Notes: generated by a model from the sequence alone, not told the origin. A stretch of DNA of 64,000 bases from Thermoplasmata archaeon (GCA_022750435.1 JAKIVS010000010.1:1-64000), one strand, 5' to 3'. Positions 35,104-43,680 are shown, numbered from the stretch's first letter. Translations and numbers: made by a program.

Positions 35104-35817
35104 TCAGGCGGCGAACCAGGGGAGTCTCGCCGCCGGTCCGGTGGGCCGGAGGACGAGGGCATGGAGGTTCGATGCGGCGTCGCCGGGGGCGTAGGAGTCG
35201 CGCTGGGCGAGCTGGTAGAGCAGGAACAGCGCATCTTCGTCGGTGGTCACGCCGAGGGAGCGCTTCACGTCGATGTGGAACCGCTCGCCAAGGACCTCGA
35301 GGAGTTCGGAGAAGTCGACCGGGTTCTGGCCGCCCGAGGCGAACGCTCGGCGGAACATCCCGACCACGACGCCCGTGGAGAGTCGCAGGAGCGTCCGCCG
35401 GTCCACCACGATGGCGTGCCAGTGAGGCGTCTCGCGGCCGAGCCCACCCAACACCAGGATTCGGACCTCGCTGTCGATCTCCGCGCCGCCCACCGTCGCG
35501 ATGTGGTTCCACGCCGCTTCGGCCGCCATGTCGGTGCCGACGACGACGATGGCCCTTCCCCCGGCACCCTTCGCGGCGCTGCGCGCGAGGATGGGCGCCC
35601 ACGGGCCCTTCGCAGGACCCTCGGGGCTGTCGGGAACGAAGACCGGATACGTCCGCCGGGGAACGCCGGCTTCCTGCACCCAGAAGGCGGGGGGAGCCGT
35701 GACCTCGCGGCGTTGGGGCTCGACGCGGGAGTATCCGAGCCGACGAAGGGTCGACTCGGCCTCGCGCACGCGGTCCCGGTCGTCGTTCGAGGGCGCCCCC
35801 GGAGGCGTGCTCGTCAT
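35104..35817 (-). CDS. Conserved-looking hypothetical protein (237 aa)
   Basis: Soluble protein I do not recognise. It has an acidic/basic N-terminal helix (DRDRVREAESTLRRLGYSRVEP), alternating strands (GGRAIVVVGTDMAAEAAWNHI, SEVRILVLGGLGRETPHWHAIVV) and a C-terminal helical part (FSELLEVLGERFHIDVKRSL, DEDALFLLYQLAQRDSYAPGD). The central region could be a Rossmann-like or nuclease-like alpha/beta core, but no catalytic signature is clear. A promoter-like CCTTATC is 24–30 bp upstream. It follows ctaB on the same strand without obvious functional connection. Confidence 0.65.
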   Translation of the reverse strand: MTSTPPGAPSNDDRDRVREAESTLRRLGYSRVEPQRREVTAPPAFWVQEAGVPRRTYPVFVPDSPEGPAKGPWAPILARSAAKGAGGRAIVVVGTDMAAEAAWNHIATVGGAEIDSEVRILVLGGLGRETPHWHAIVVDRRTLLRLSTGVVVGMFRRAFASGGQNPVDFSELLEVLGERFHIDVKRSLGVTTDEDALFLLYQLAQRDSYAPGDAASNLHALVLRPTGPAARLPWFAA

Positions 35818-35840
35818 CGCCCTCCTAGCGGGACGACGTG

Positions 35841-35847
35841 GATAAGG
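35841..35847 (-). promoter_or_regulatory. TATA-like box for 35104–35817 gene
   Basis: Minus-strand CCTTATC, 24–30 bp before the ATG at 35817. Confidence 0.45.
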
Positions 35848-35877
35848 GTGCGCCCACCGGTGGTCCGTGCGCGTTCG

Positions 35878-36804
35878 TCAGAACGGTCGCACTCCGAGGG
35901 CGGAGAGCCAGAAGTTCACGATCAGCACGACGATCACCGCGAGCAGGTACGGTCCCGAGCCGATGAACGCGCGCAGCGCGACCGGCTTATCGAACCGTTT
36001 CCAAAGCGGGATCGCGAGGAGGAGGTAGACCACGGACGCGGCGACGACGGCCACGGCGACCGGCCAGGCGAACGGGGCGACCCAGTCGAGGAGGAGCGAG
36101 GCCGGAAGGAGGAGGGCCGTCGAGACGACCACGACCCGGCCGGAGTAGCCCGGGTCGTCCATCTTCGGGAGCATCGGAAGGCCGACGCGGCGGTAGTCGT
36201 CCCGCAGCATGAGGGCCAGGCTCCAGAAGTGGGGGGGCGTCCAGAGGAACACGAGGAGGGCAAACGCGAGGACCGGAACGGTCCAGCTCCCGACCGCGGC
36301 CGCGCTCCCGGCCAAGGCGGGGGCGCTCCCGGCAAACCCGCCGACGACGATGTTCCAGTTGGTGCGGCGCTTCATCACGATCGTGTAGACGACGACGTAG
36401 GTCAGGCCGCCCAGGGCGATCGACAGGGCCGTCAGCGGGTTGAGCCACACATATGCGCCCCCGACCCCGAAGGCGAGGAGCCCCGTGCCCCCGAGGAGGA
36501 CGCCGCTGCTGTGCGCAATGCGAGCCCCGGGGAGCGGGCGGCTCTGGGTTCGCTTCATTCCGCCGTCGACGTCGCGGTCGAAGTAGTGGTTCAGCATCGC
36601 CGACCCCGCCGAAGCGAGGCCGCCGGTGAGCACGAGGAGTCCAAGGCGGGTGTAGTCGATGTGGCTCGGCAGCGCGAGGAAGTAGCCGGCGATCGCCACC
36701 ATCACGATCAGCGCGGTGATGCCGGGTTTCGTCAGCGTCAGAACGTCGCGCCAGAGCGCCCGCGCGGGAGCAGAGGCGGTCGGGGCCCCCGGTGCTTCGC
36801 TCAC
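35878..36804 (-). CDS. ctaB: Protoheme IX farnesyltransferase (heme O synthase)
   Basis: A 308-residue UbiA-family prenyltransferase that adds a farnesyl-type chain to heme B for the oxidase. It has about eight or nine membrane helices, the first Asp-rich motif NHYFDRDVDGGMKRTQSRPLPG, YTIVMKRRTNWNIVVGGFAGSAP, and the second loop RDDYRRVGLPMLP. It is the last gene of the respiratory series, 28 bp after ctaA. Export of the heme to subunit I in the same operon is the obvious role. Confidence 0.94.
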   Translation of the reverse strand: MSEAPGAPTASAPARALWRDVLTLTKPGITALIVMVAIAGYFLALPSHIDYTRLGLLVLTGGLASAGSAMLNHYFDRDVDGGMKRTQSRPLPGARIAHSSGVLLGGTGLLAFGVGGAYVWLNPLTALSIALGGLTYVVVYTIVMKRRTNWNIVVGGFAGSAPALAGSAAAVGSWTVPVLAFALLVFLWTPPHFWSLALMLRDDYRRVGLPMLPKMDDPGYSGRVVVVSTALLLPASLLLDWVAPFAWPVAVAVVAASVVYLLLAIPLWKRFDKPVALRAFIGSGPYLLAVIVVLIVNFWLSALGVRPF

Positions 36805-36832
36805 GATTGGTTCCTCGTCCCTCGGACGGCGT

Positions 36833-37408
36833 TCAGGGCTCGGCGGCGCGGGCGGGGGCTCCCGGGTCCCGTTGGCCCGACGGCGCGTCGCCCCGTTGCA
36901 TCCGGGCGAGCGTGACGCTCGCCGCCTCTTCGTCGGCCGCGGCTTCCGCCCAATCGGTCCAGAGTTTCGGAATCGACCTCAGGTTGGCCAGGAACGCGAT
37001 GACGAGCAGGATTCCAAGGAGGACCGTGGCGAAGACGAAGTGGAGGAGGACGACCATCGCCTGGAGGTCCGTCACCACTACGAGGCCGCCCAGGAACGCC
37101 TGGGCCAGCACCAACACCGCCGCCGAAACGGCGAGGCCGCGGAGCACCGGTCGTCGGCGCTCCGAGACGAGCCCGATCAGCGCCATCCCGGCGACGAGGA
37201 GACCCGTGACGAACGCGCTGACACGGTGGCTCCACTCGATGGCCGTCGCGCCGGAGAAGGGAGGCGCGAACGTCCCGTGGCAGCTCGGCCAATCCGGACA
37301 GGCGAGTCCGGCGTTGCTCGCGATGACATTCCCGCCGAGGACGATCGTCACGTAGGTGGCGAAGAACGCGGCGATGGCGAGGAGCCGGAAGATCGTGTGC
37401 TTCTCCAC
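36833..37408 (-). CDS. ctaA: Heme A synthase, short archaeal CtaA/COX15 type
   Basis: A 191-residue protein, about half the length of bacterial CtaA, with four membrane helices. This matches the half-size archaeal heme A synthases. It keeps the cysteine pair in the first loop (GLACPDWPSCHG, C37 and C43) and heme-ligand histidine candidates H61 (EWSHRVSAFVTG) and H123 (LLHFVFA). The C-terminal 45 residues are hydrophilic and Ala/Glu-rich. It oxidises heme O to heme A. Located 9 bp after the subunit I gene and before ctaB. Confidence 0.88.
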   Translation of the reverse strand: MEKHTIFRLLAIAAFFATYVTIVLGGNVIASNAGLACPDWPSCHGTFAPPFSGATAIEWSHRVSAFVTGLLVAGMALIGLVSERRRPVLRGLAVSAAVLVLAQAFLGGLVVVTDLQAMVVLLHFVFATVLLGILLVIAFLANLRSIPKLWTDWAEAAADEEAASVTLARMQRGDAPSGQRDPGAPARAAEP

Positions 37409-37417
37409 GGACCTCTC

Positions 37418-39112
37418 CTAGGCGGTGACCGGGGACGACTCCGACGTCGCCGCCGCGACCGGCAGGCCGCGGGAGGACGGGAGCGGGGCGGGCTTGGGGC
37501 CGGTCATCTGCGTGGGTGCGGGCTCGCCCCACGGGTCGTCGCTCGTCACGCGGCGGCCGGCGAAGTAGCTGTAGATCATGTTGAAGGCGAACACCAGTTG
37601 GCCGAGCCCGAGGATGAGCGCGCCGACGCTCGAGACGAAGTTCCAGAACTGGAAATTCTCCGTCGGGAGGTAGGTATAGACCCGGCGGGGCAGCCCCTCC
37701 GCTCCGAGGATGAACATCGGGAACAGCAGCATGTTCACGCCGATGTAGGTCAGGAGGAAGTGGACGTGGCCGAGGGATTGGGAGTACCAGCGCTTGGTCC
37801 AGATCGGGTAGTAGAAGTAGATCCCGGCGAAGATCCCCATCAACGTCCCGCCCAGGAGGATGTAGTGGAAGTGGGCCACGACGAAGTACGTCCCGTGGTA
37901 CAGGTAGTCGATCGGGATCGAGGCGAGCAGGAGGCCCGAGAGGCCGCCGATGACGAAGCCGGTGATGAACGCCACGCAGAACCACATCGGGACCGCCATC
38001 CAGATCTGGCCGCCCCAGAGCGTCGCGACCCAGTTGAACGTCTTCACCGCCGACGGGACGGCGATCGCCATCGTCGAGAGCATGAACACGAACCGGAGGT
38101 CCGTGGAAATGCCGGTGACGAACATGTGGTGTTCCCAGACGGCAAACGAGAGGACCGCGAAGACGCCGAGCGAGACGGCCATCGCCCCGTAACCGAAGAT
38201 GTCCTTTCTCGCCAGTTTCGGGAGGACGGTCGAGATGATCCCGAACGCCGGTAACACCATCACGTAGACTTCGGGGTGCGCGAAGAACCAGAACATGTTC
38301 TGGTAGAGCAGCGCTCCACCGAGGGGAGTCCCGTTCGCGGCCGCCAGGATGTGCGTGCCGAAGTTCCGGTCCGACAGGACCATCGTGAGCGCGATCGAGA
38401 GGGACGGCAGCGCGAAGATCAGCAGGACCGAGTTGACCAGCGTCGCCCAGACGAAGAGGGGCAGGTTCCAGTAGTGGACCCCGGGCGCGCGGTGCTTGAC
38501 GATCGTGACGAGGAAGTTGATCGCGCCGAGCATGGAGGAGGCGGAGAGGATGTGGAGCCCGAGGATCCACAGGTCGACGCCGTGCGGGTTCGGTCCGTAC
38601 GCCTGGAGGGAGAGCGGGACGTAGCCGGTCCACCCGGCGTACGCGTTCGAGAGGATCAGGATGACGCCGGCGGGGGGAATCATCCAGAACGCGATTGCGT
38701 TGATCCGGGGGAGGGCCATCTCCTTCGCCCCGATCATCGACGGGACGAGGTAGTTGCCGAACCCCGCGAGGACGGGCATGATGAACATGAAGATCATCAG
38801 CACGCCGTGCATCGTGAACAGCGTCGAGTAGACGTCCGGCGTGATGCCGAGCGTCGTCTGGGGGTCGAGCCCTAGGCCCTGGACGAACCCGAGGTCCGTG
38901 CGGATCAGGACGGCGTAGATCCCCCCGATGAAGAAGAAGATCAGGCCCGTCGTGATGTACATCAGACCAATGCGCTTGTGGTCGGTGGTGAACAGGTAGA
39001 GCTTCGCCTTCCGGACGAACCAGTCGCCGTGGTAGCGGAGGACGAAGAGACCGAACCCGGCGAGCGCGAGAATGATCGCGAGTTCGGCGATGGGTCCTGC
39101 GAGGTCGTACAT
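37418..39112 (-). CDS. coxA: Heme-copper oxidase subunit I
   Basis: Catalytic subunit of the terminal oxidase (564 aa, about 12 helices). Heme ligands are H102 (TMHGVLM) and H416; CuB ligands are H279 (AHPEVY with cross-linked Tyr283), H328 and H329 (EHHMFVTG). H414/H416 lie in VVAHFHY. The HPEVY glutamate and Lys356 (SAVKTFN) suggest an A-type enzyme with a K-channel. The usual D-channel Asp in the GA(R/P)D motif is Glu131 here ([10 protein letters not shown]). No subunit III domain is fused, and none is found nearby. Subunit II lies 7 kb away on the other strand. Confidence 0.96.
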   Translation of the reverse strand: MYDLAGPIAELAIILALAGFGLFVLRYHGDWFVRKAKLYLFTTDHKRIGLMYITTGLIFFFIGGIYAVLIRTDLGFVQGLGLDPQTTLGITPDVYSTLFTMHGVLMIFMFIMPVLAGFGNYLVPSMIGAKEMALPRINAIAFWMIPPAGVILILSNAYAGWTGYVPLSLQAYGPNPHGVDLWILGLHILSASSMLGAINFLVTIVKHRAPGVHYWNLPLFVWATLVNSVLLIFALPSLSIALTMVLSDRNFGTHILAAANGTPLGGALLYQNMFWFFAHPEVYVMVLPAFGIISTVLPKLARKDIFGYGAMAVSLGVFAVLSFAVWEHHMFVTGISTDLRFVFMLSTMAIAVPSAVKTFNWVATLWGGQIWMAVPMWFCVAFITGFVIGGLSGLLLASIPIDYLYHGTYFVVAHFHYILLGGTLMGIFAGIYFYYPIWTKRWYSQSLGHVHFLLTYIGVNMLLFPMFILGAEGLPRRVYTYLPTENFQFWNFVSSVGALILGLGQLVFAFNMIYSYFAGRRVTSDDPWGEPAPTQMTGPKPAPLPSSRGLPVAAATSESSPVTA

Positions 39113-39127
39113 CGGTTCTCTCCCCTC

Positions 39128-39526
39128 CTACATCAGCAACTGGGCCACGACGTAGGCGGCGCCTCCGAGGGCGGCCGCGACCACGAGCCAGCTCAGCAGG
39201 GTCGCCGTCCCCGACGGGGTGACCGGGCCCGGCGTGGCGGGCCGGAACCGGCGCCCGAGCGGCCAGGACCGGTAGGTCCGGTCCACGAGGTGGACGAGCA
39301 TCGCCCCCATCGTGAACATCGCCGCGACGGCGAGCCCGAAGGAGGTCTCGACCCCGGTCCCGACGAGGGCCCCGAGTCGGACGACGTAGACGAACAAGCC
39401 GACGATGCCCGCGATCATCAGCACGATGATCGCGTAGTAGAGCCGGAGCACCCGGGCCGCGGTCTCCGCGCGGTGCGCCTCGACGAAATCGACGCCGGGG
39501 TCGGAGGGAGCGGGGGTCTCACTCAA
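39128..39526 (-). CDS. Small membrane protein of the respiratory operon (132 aa)
   Basis: Three hydrophobic segments: YYAIIVLMIAGIVGLFVYVV, SFGLAVAAMFTMGAMLVHLV and LLSWLVVAAALGGAAYVVAQ. A histidine in the second (VHLVDRTY) could bind heme, but this is speculative. The TTG start at 39526 overlaps the stop of the preceding gene (TTGAGTGA), so the track start at 39685 is wrong. Unrecognised family; position between cytochrome b and subunit I suggests an accessory subunit. Confidence 0.65.
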   Translation of the reverse strand: MSETPAPSDPGVDFVEAHRAETAARVLRLYYAIIVLMIAGIVGLFVYVVRLGALVGTGVETSFGLAVAAMFTMGAMLVHLVDRTYRSWPLGRRFRPATPGPVTPSGTATLLSWLVVAAALGGAAYVVAQLLM

Positions 39527-39785
39527 AGAGCCGCACCTCCCGGTGAGGGACGCCGCGGAGCCGGTCGACCCGGTAGAGGATCCCGGTGAGGAGGAGCATG
39601 GCGATGGAGGCGACGAACGCGCCGCCCACGAACGCCGGCACGTCGAGGAGCCAGTTGCCGGTCGCGAACAGTTGGGTGAGCCCATAGACGACGAACGCGG
39701 CGGCGACGGTGCCGATCAGCAGGAGGATGGCCAGGACCCCCCAGAGCCAGCCGGTCCGGTACTCCGTCTTGGTCGGGTCAGTCAT
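39519..39785 (-). CDS. Small membrane protein of the respiratory operon (88 aa)
   Basis: Two hydrophobic helices (WLWGVLAILLLIGTVAAAFVVYG and VGGAFVASIAMLLLTGILYRV) separated by a short loop, with a basic C-terminal tail. The ATG at 39785 (MTDPTKTEYR) overlaps the end of cytochrome b by 8 bp. No family recognised. Probably a small structural subunit of the cytochrome b/oxidase assembly. Confidence 0.65.
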   Translation of the reverse strand: MTDPTKTEYRTGWLWGVLAILLLIGTVAAAFVVYGLTQLFATGNWLLDVPAFVGGAFVASIAMLLLTGILYRVDRLRGVPHREVRLFE

Positions 39786-41124
39786 GCGCTCGCGCCTCCG
39801 CAACGGCGGGCATCGAGGTGCCCGTAGGGTAGGCGCCCGGCCGCTGGGCCCCCATTCCGCTCTGCGCGGCGAGGCGGGCGCGGTAGCTCTTCTGATAGCG
39901 CCAGTAGAACAGACCGACGAACAGCGCGTTGAACGCGAACAGCGGGCCGAGCCGCTCCGCGACGAGCATCGGGGAGATCGACACGCCCGGCGTCAGGCCG
40001 CCCCAGACCGTCATCAGGACGAACATCTCGAGCAGCGAGCTCCCGATGAACAGGAACACGGGCCGGTCCCGCGGGTGAGTGCGCTTCGAGCGGTCGAGGA
40101 ACGGCAGGAACAGCACGTACAGGATGATCACCGTCGTCACGCCGACCGCGATCACCGGCGTGACCCCCTCGAAATCGACGAGCTTGAACACCCAGAGGAA
40201 GTACCAATCCGGTTCGGTGACCACCCCCGCGGCGCTCAGGTCCCCCGCGTAGGTCGGAAGGGTCCATGGCCAGAGGGCGGCGAGGCCGAGCAGGAGCCCG
40301 ATGTAGAGCAGGGCCCACTTGGTGATGTAGAAGAGAATGTGGGGCATGAACGGAACGTGCTTCTTGTCCTCCTCCTCAGTGAACCGCCGGCGCTGGAGCG
40401 GGTCGGAGGTCGCCGGCGGAGCGATACCGTGCGACTCGAACAGCGCGATGTGGGCGTAGAGCAGCGCGCCGAGCGCGAGCGGCAGCAGAAGGACGTGCGC
40501 CGCAAACATCCGCGATAACAGACCTTGTCCGGTTCCGTCGGAGAGGATCAGGGGACCGAGGAGCGGCCCGGCGTAGGGGAGTCGGATCGCCAGGACGAGG
40601 CCGACGTTGGTCGCGTTGAGGGAGATCTGCGTGTACGGGAGGAGGTAGCCCGTGAACCCCATGCCGAGGGTCACAAGCATGAGGAGCGAGCCGACCATCC
40701 AGGAGAATTCCCGGGGGGCTTTGTAGACGCCGAGGTAGTAGCCCCGGTAGAAGTGGACGAACGCGAGGAAGATCATCGCGTACGCGCCGTAGAGATGGGT
40801 GGACAGCAGCAGCTGACCCATCGGTACGGAATGGATGATGTAGTACGTGCTGCACCACGCGGCCGGCGACGAGGACAGCGTCCCGGCGGCCTGGCCGCAC
40901 GCCGTGTAGGTCGGGTTGACGCTCGGCTGGTAGTACAGCAGCAGCAGCAGGCCGGAGATCACCTGGTAGAGGAACGCGTTGACGACGAACGCGCCGGTCC
41001 AGTACGACGGCTTGAACGTGAACTCCGGTTGCGGTCGGAGCGCCCACTTGGGCATCCCGGTCCGGTCTTCGACGAACCCCCAGACCTGGTTCAAGGTCCG
41101 GTTGAACCAACGCTCGAACCCCAC
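39778..41124 (-). CDS. Cytochrome b (bc/b6f-type), fused two-domain
   Basis: Quinol-oxidising cytochrome b, 448 residues. Two bis-His heme pairs are visible: H110 and H124 in the second helix region (LLLSTHLYGAYAM, AFVHFYRGYY) and H210 and H225 in the fourth (RMFAAHVLLLP, YAHIALFESHG). The 14 residues between H210 and H225 match the b6-type spacing. The Qo motif is PDWY (EPDWYFLW, P304), a variant of PEWY. The C-terminal domain (subunit IV equivalent) is in the same chain. Follows the Rieske gene by 13 bp. Confidence 0.94.
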   Translation of the reverse strand: MGFERWFNRTLNQVWGFVEDRTGMPKWALRPQPEFTFKPSYWTGAFVVNAFLYQVISGLLLLLYYQPSVNPTYTACGQAAGTLSSSPAAWCSTYYIIHSVPMGQLLLSTHLYGAYAMIFLAFVHFYRGYYLGVYKAPREFSWMVGSLLMLVTLGMGFTGYLLPYTQISLNATNVGLVLAIRLPYAGPLLGPLILSDGTGQGLLSRMFAAHVLLLPLALGALLYAHIALFESHGIAPPATSDPLQRRRFTEEEDKKHVPFMPHILFYITKWALLYIGLLLGLAALWPWTLPTYAGDLSAAGVVTEPDWYFLWVFKLVDFEGVTPVIAVGVTTVIILYVLFLPFLDRSKRTHPRDRPVFLFIGSSLLEMFVLMTVWGGLTPGVSISPMLVAERLGPLFAFNALFVGLFYWRYQKSYRARLAAQSGMGAQRPGAYPTGTSMPAVAEARAHD

Positions 41125-41137
41125 CTCGTCCCCTCCC

Positions 41138-41950
41138 TTACACGATGTTGCAGAGGCGGATCGGCGTCTGTTGCGAGAGCTGGCTCGAGTTCCCGACCGG
41201 GTAGTCGCCGCTTAGCGTGTCGAGGTGGCCGTTGACCGGCGGCCCGACTTCGTTGACCGCGTAGATCGTGTCGTCGGTCTGGTCCCACTCCAGGATCACC
41301 TGGGGAAGCGGCAGGACGGCGGGGCCCGTCAGGTTCGAGGCCCCATTCGTGACGTCGTAGGTCGACCCGTGGCAGGAGCAGTGGATGTAGAACGCCTTCC
41401 CGCCGGGAGTCTGCGGGCAGGTTCCCGCCGGGTAGTACGAGATTGCGGGCGCGGGGCAGCCGAGGTGCTGGCAGATCGCGCTGAACGCGACGATCGACTT
41501 CTGGGTCCCGATCCCGTTCAGGACGTTGGTCGCCCCGCTCCCGGACGAGGCACCCGAAGCGGGGGCGACGTTGATCAGGAAGTTGGGTTCGTTACGGAGG
41601 GGGTAGTTGAACGTCAGCACCGCGTTCGTGTCGGCGTTGTACTCCTTCTCGACCTTGGTGACGGTCAGCGGGGTGCCGTCAAGATCGAGGAGCTGGACGC
41701 GGGCGTAGCCGGTCGCCCCGATCATGGGAGGCTGGGCGTACTGCAGCGAACCTCCGACGAGGCCGCCCCCGGCCGCGCCAACCACACCGGCGGCGACGAG
41801 CAGCTTCAGCACGTTGCGTTTCGTCTCGTCGACCTCGCCCGTGGCGACCGGGTTCGCCGGGGCAAGCCGTCGGAGCTGGCCGACCGGAAAGTCGAGCGCC
41901 GCGGCGGGGGCTGCGACGAACGGACACGTGGAGGGGCAGTCGAGCTCCAT
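41138..41950 (-). CDS. Rieske iron-sulfur protein
   Basis: High-potential [2Fe-2S] protein that takes electrons from quinol at cytochrome b. Cluster motifs CQHLGC (C160, H162, disulfide C165) and CSCHG (C191, disulfide C193, H194) are 25 residues apart with a long insertion and an extra Cys178, as in archaeal SoxL/SoxF-like proteins. Export signal: DETKRNVLKLLVAAGVVGAA (about 41–60), a Tat-like signal with Lys-Arg instead of Arg-Arg, preceded by an odd 40-residue N-terminus with CPSTC. Lies directly below the Tat genes; its start overlaps the upstream stop (TGATG). Confidence 0.94.
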   Translation of the reverse strand: MELDCPSTCPFVAAPAAALDFPVGQLRRLAPANPVATGEVDETKRNVLKLLVAAGVVGAAGGGLVGGSLQYAQPPMIGATGYARVQLLDLDGTPLTVTKVEKEYNADTNAVLTFNYPLRNEPNFLINVAPASGASSGSGATNVLNGIGTQKSIVAFSAICQHLGCPAPAISYYPAGTCPQTPGGKAFYIHCSCHGSTYDVTNGASNLTGPAVLPLPQVILEWDQTDDTIYAVNEVGPPVNGHLDTLSGDYPVGNSSQLSQQTPIRLCNIV

Positions 41951-42135
41951 CAGAGCGTCCTCCCGCGGGTGTCGATCTCCATGTCGTCCGCCGATCCCGC
42001 CGCGGGGATGGCCGCCTCGCCAGGGAGCTCCGCGCGGTCGCTCCCGTAGAACGCCGCCCAGGTGATCCCGAGGCCGGCGAAGATGAGGAGGATCTCGACG
42101 AGGGTGATCTGGTCGTCGATGGAGAGCGCGCTCAT
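41950..42135 (-). CDS. Small single-span membrane protein (61 aa)
   Basis: One membrane helix (ITLVEILLIFAGLGITWAAFYG) and an acidic C-terminal tail. The ATG at 42135 overlaps the previous gene's stop (ATGA), and its own stop overlaps the Rieske ATG, so it is translationally locked into the operon. Probably a small subunit of the bc complex; no family recognised. Confidence 0.6.
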   Translation of the reverse strand: MSALSIDDQITLVEILLIFAGLGITWAAFYGSDRAELPGEAAIPAAGSADDMEIDTRGRTL

Positions 42136-42509
42136 CGGAGTCCCGGACCCTCCAGTCCCGCGCCGGGAGTCGCCACCGACCATCGGTCGGGGCCGATCCC
42201 GAAGGAGCTCGCGGAGACCGAGGCGAACGCCGCGACCGGCGGCGTCGTCACGGCCACGGGGATCCCCGGCGTCTGCGAGCCGTCGTCGTACCCGAGGAGC
42301 GCCCCGCGGAAGGAGAGGACGTTCCCGTTCCGTGGGGACGGCAGGTCGGCGGCCCGGGTCAGCTCCCCGAGCAGCTCCTGCTTCAGCCGGACGAACCGAC
42401 CGTAGTAGCGGCCGAACTGGCGGAGGAGGGCCCCGCTTTCGCGGCCGAACAAGAGGAACGCCGCCACGACGACGATGATCATCCAGTCGATGTCGGAGAA
42501 CAGGGCCAT
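42132..42509 (-). CDS. TatA/TatB-like protein with long tail
   Basis: A 125-residue protein. The N-terminal membrane helix WMIIVVVAAFLLFGRESGALL and following amphipathic RQFGRYYGRFVRLKQELLGEL match the TatA/B layout (hydrophobic helix, FG hinge, amphipathic helix). About 60 residues of Gly/Pro/Ala-rich sequence follow. It sits 6 bp after tatC. It may act as TatB or as a specialised TatA for the Rieske substrate (inference). Confidence 0.7.
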   Translation of the reverse strand: MALFSDIDWMIIVVVAAFLLFGRESGALLRQFGRYYGRFVRLKQELLGELTRAADLPSPRNGNVLSFRGALLGYDDGSQTPGIPVAVTTPPVAAFASVSASSFGIGPDRWSVATPGAGLEGPGLR

Positions 42510-42515
42510 GCTAGC

Positions 42516-43346
42516 TCACCCCGCCACCGCGCTCGGACCGATCCGACGGGCGGTGGACCGGCGTTCCCAACGGCTCGCGAACCACGCCCCGCCGAAGTAG
42601 AGGGCGATCATCGGCGCCGCGATCAGCAGCATGGTGATGCCCGAGTTGTCCGGAGTGACCAGCATCCCGAAGACGAGCGAGCCGATCACGGCCCCGCGCC
42701 AGTGCTTGCGCCAGGTGGCGGCGCGAACCACGCCGAGTCGGGTGAGGCTGTAGACAAACACCGGCAGCTCGAACACGAGGCCGAAGGCGAGGGAGTAGAG
42801 CAAGGCGAACTGGACAAACTGCTGCACCCCGAGGACGGGGGCGAGGCCCATCGCCGCGACGTACAGGAACAGGAGGCGGAACGTGAGCGGGGTGATGAAG
42901 AACACACCGAGCGCGGTTCCCACGGCGAACAGCGCCGTCGCCGGGAGCCCGATGTGGCGGATCATCTCCCGCTCGTTGCGGCGAAGCGCCGGGACGAGGA
43001 ACGCGCCGACCTCGTGGATGATCCACGGCATCCCGAGGATCACGGTCAGCAGGACCCCGATCTCGATCTGGACCATGATCGAGTCGCCGACGCCCACGTT
43101 GAGCAGGACCACGTTCGAGGGGAGCTCCAGTTGGACGAGCGCCCGGAACGCCTGCGCGGTGACGTTGTAGAAGAGGTTCGGCCAAGGGTACGCGAACGGG
43201 ATCGTCCGCCCCAGCAGACGCAGCGGGAACGGCTTCAGCTCGAAGGTGATCAAAAACCCGAAGATCGGCGCCAGCACCATGGCGATGCGGACGAGGCGCC
43301 GACGGACCTCTCCCAGGATGGAGAGGACCTTCCCAATCTCCTGCAT
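42516..43346 (-). CDS. tatC: Sec-independent protein translocase TatC
   Basis: A 276-residue six-helix translocase core of the twin-arginine pathway. The N-terminal ILGEVRRRLVRIAMVLAP corresponds to the ELRxRL signal-recognition motif. VFELPVFVYSLTRLGVV and LVTPDNSGITMLLIAAPMI (the family's TPD region) confirm TatC. It lies between a classical TatA gene and the TatA/B-like gene. Confidence 0.93.
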   Translation of the reverse strand: MQEIGKVLSILGEVRRRLVRIAMVLAPIFGFLITFELKPFPLRLLGRTIPFAYPWPNLFYNVTAQAFRALVQLELPSNVVLLNVGVGDSIMVQIEIGVLLTVILGMPWIIHEVGAFLVPALRRNEREMIRHIGLPATALFAVGTALGVFFITPLTFRLLFLYVAAMGLAPVLGVQQFVQFALLYSLAFGLVFELPVFVYSLTRLGVVRAATWRKHWRGAVIGSLVFGMLVTPDNSGITMLLIAAPMIALYFGGAWFASRWERRSTARRIGPSAVAG

Positions 43347-43384
43347 GGCTCACGTCCACCAACCTCGCCCGAACGGTCGTTGAC

Positions 43385-43401
43385 GGCTCCGGGACGGAGC
43401 C
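43385..43401. other. Short hairpin between tatA and tatC
   Basis: GGCTCC-GGGAC-GGAGCC forms a 6-bp stem with a 5-nt loop in the 106-bp tatA–tatC gap. No T-run follows on either strand, so it is not a typical archaeal terminator. It might be an RNA processing site or chance. Confidence 0.3.
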
Positions 43402-43452
43402 GGCGGGGCTTCGACCGGTCCGACGTTGCCCATCTCGCCTCGAGACCGCACT

Positions 43453-43653
43453 CTAGCGGGGGTCCGTCGACGGTACGGCCGTGGCCTTCGCCTGCTCGGC
43501 CTTCAGCTCCCGCTCGACCTCGAGCCGGCCGCGCTTGAACTCTCCAATCGAGCGACCCAGGCTGTGAGCGAGGGCGGGGATCTTGCTGGACCCGTAGAAC
43601 AGGACCAGTACCACGATGCCGATGATCAGCCAGTCGTCCAACGAATCGAACAT
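43453..43653 (-). CDS. tatA: Twin-arginine translocase subunit TatA
   Basis: A 66-residue protein with N-terminal membrane helix DDWLIIGIVVLVLFYGSSKIPALAHSLG and amphipathic SIGEFKRGRLEVERELKAE, the standard TatA pattern with FYGSSKIP at the hinge. A TATA-like GCCACATACC lies about 28–37 bp upstream of the ATG, so the tat/respiratory series may start here. Confidence 0.9.
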   Translation of the reverse strand: MFDSLDDWLIIGIVVLVLFYGSSKIPALAHSLGRSIGEFKRGRLEVERELKAEQAKATAVPSTDPR

Positions 43654-43680
43654 AGATTCTCGTCGACCACCGTCGGCGGG

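Noticed and set aside
43385-43401. Hairpin as a transcription terminator
   Set aside because: No T-run follows, and it lies inside the tat series; kept only as an unexplained hairpin.
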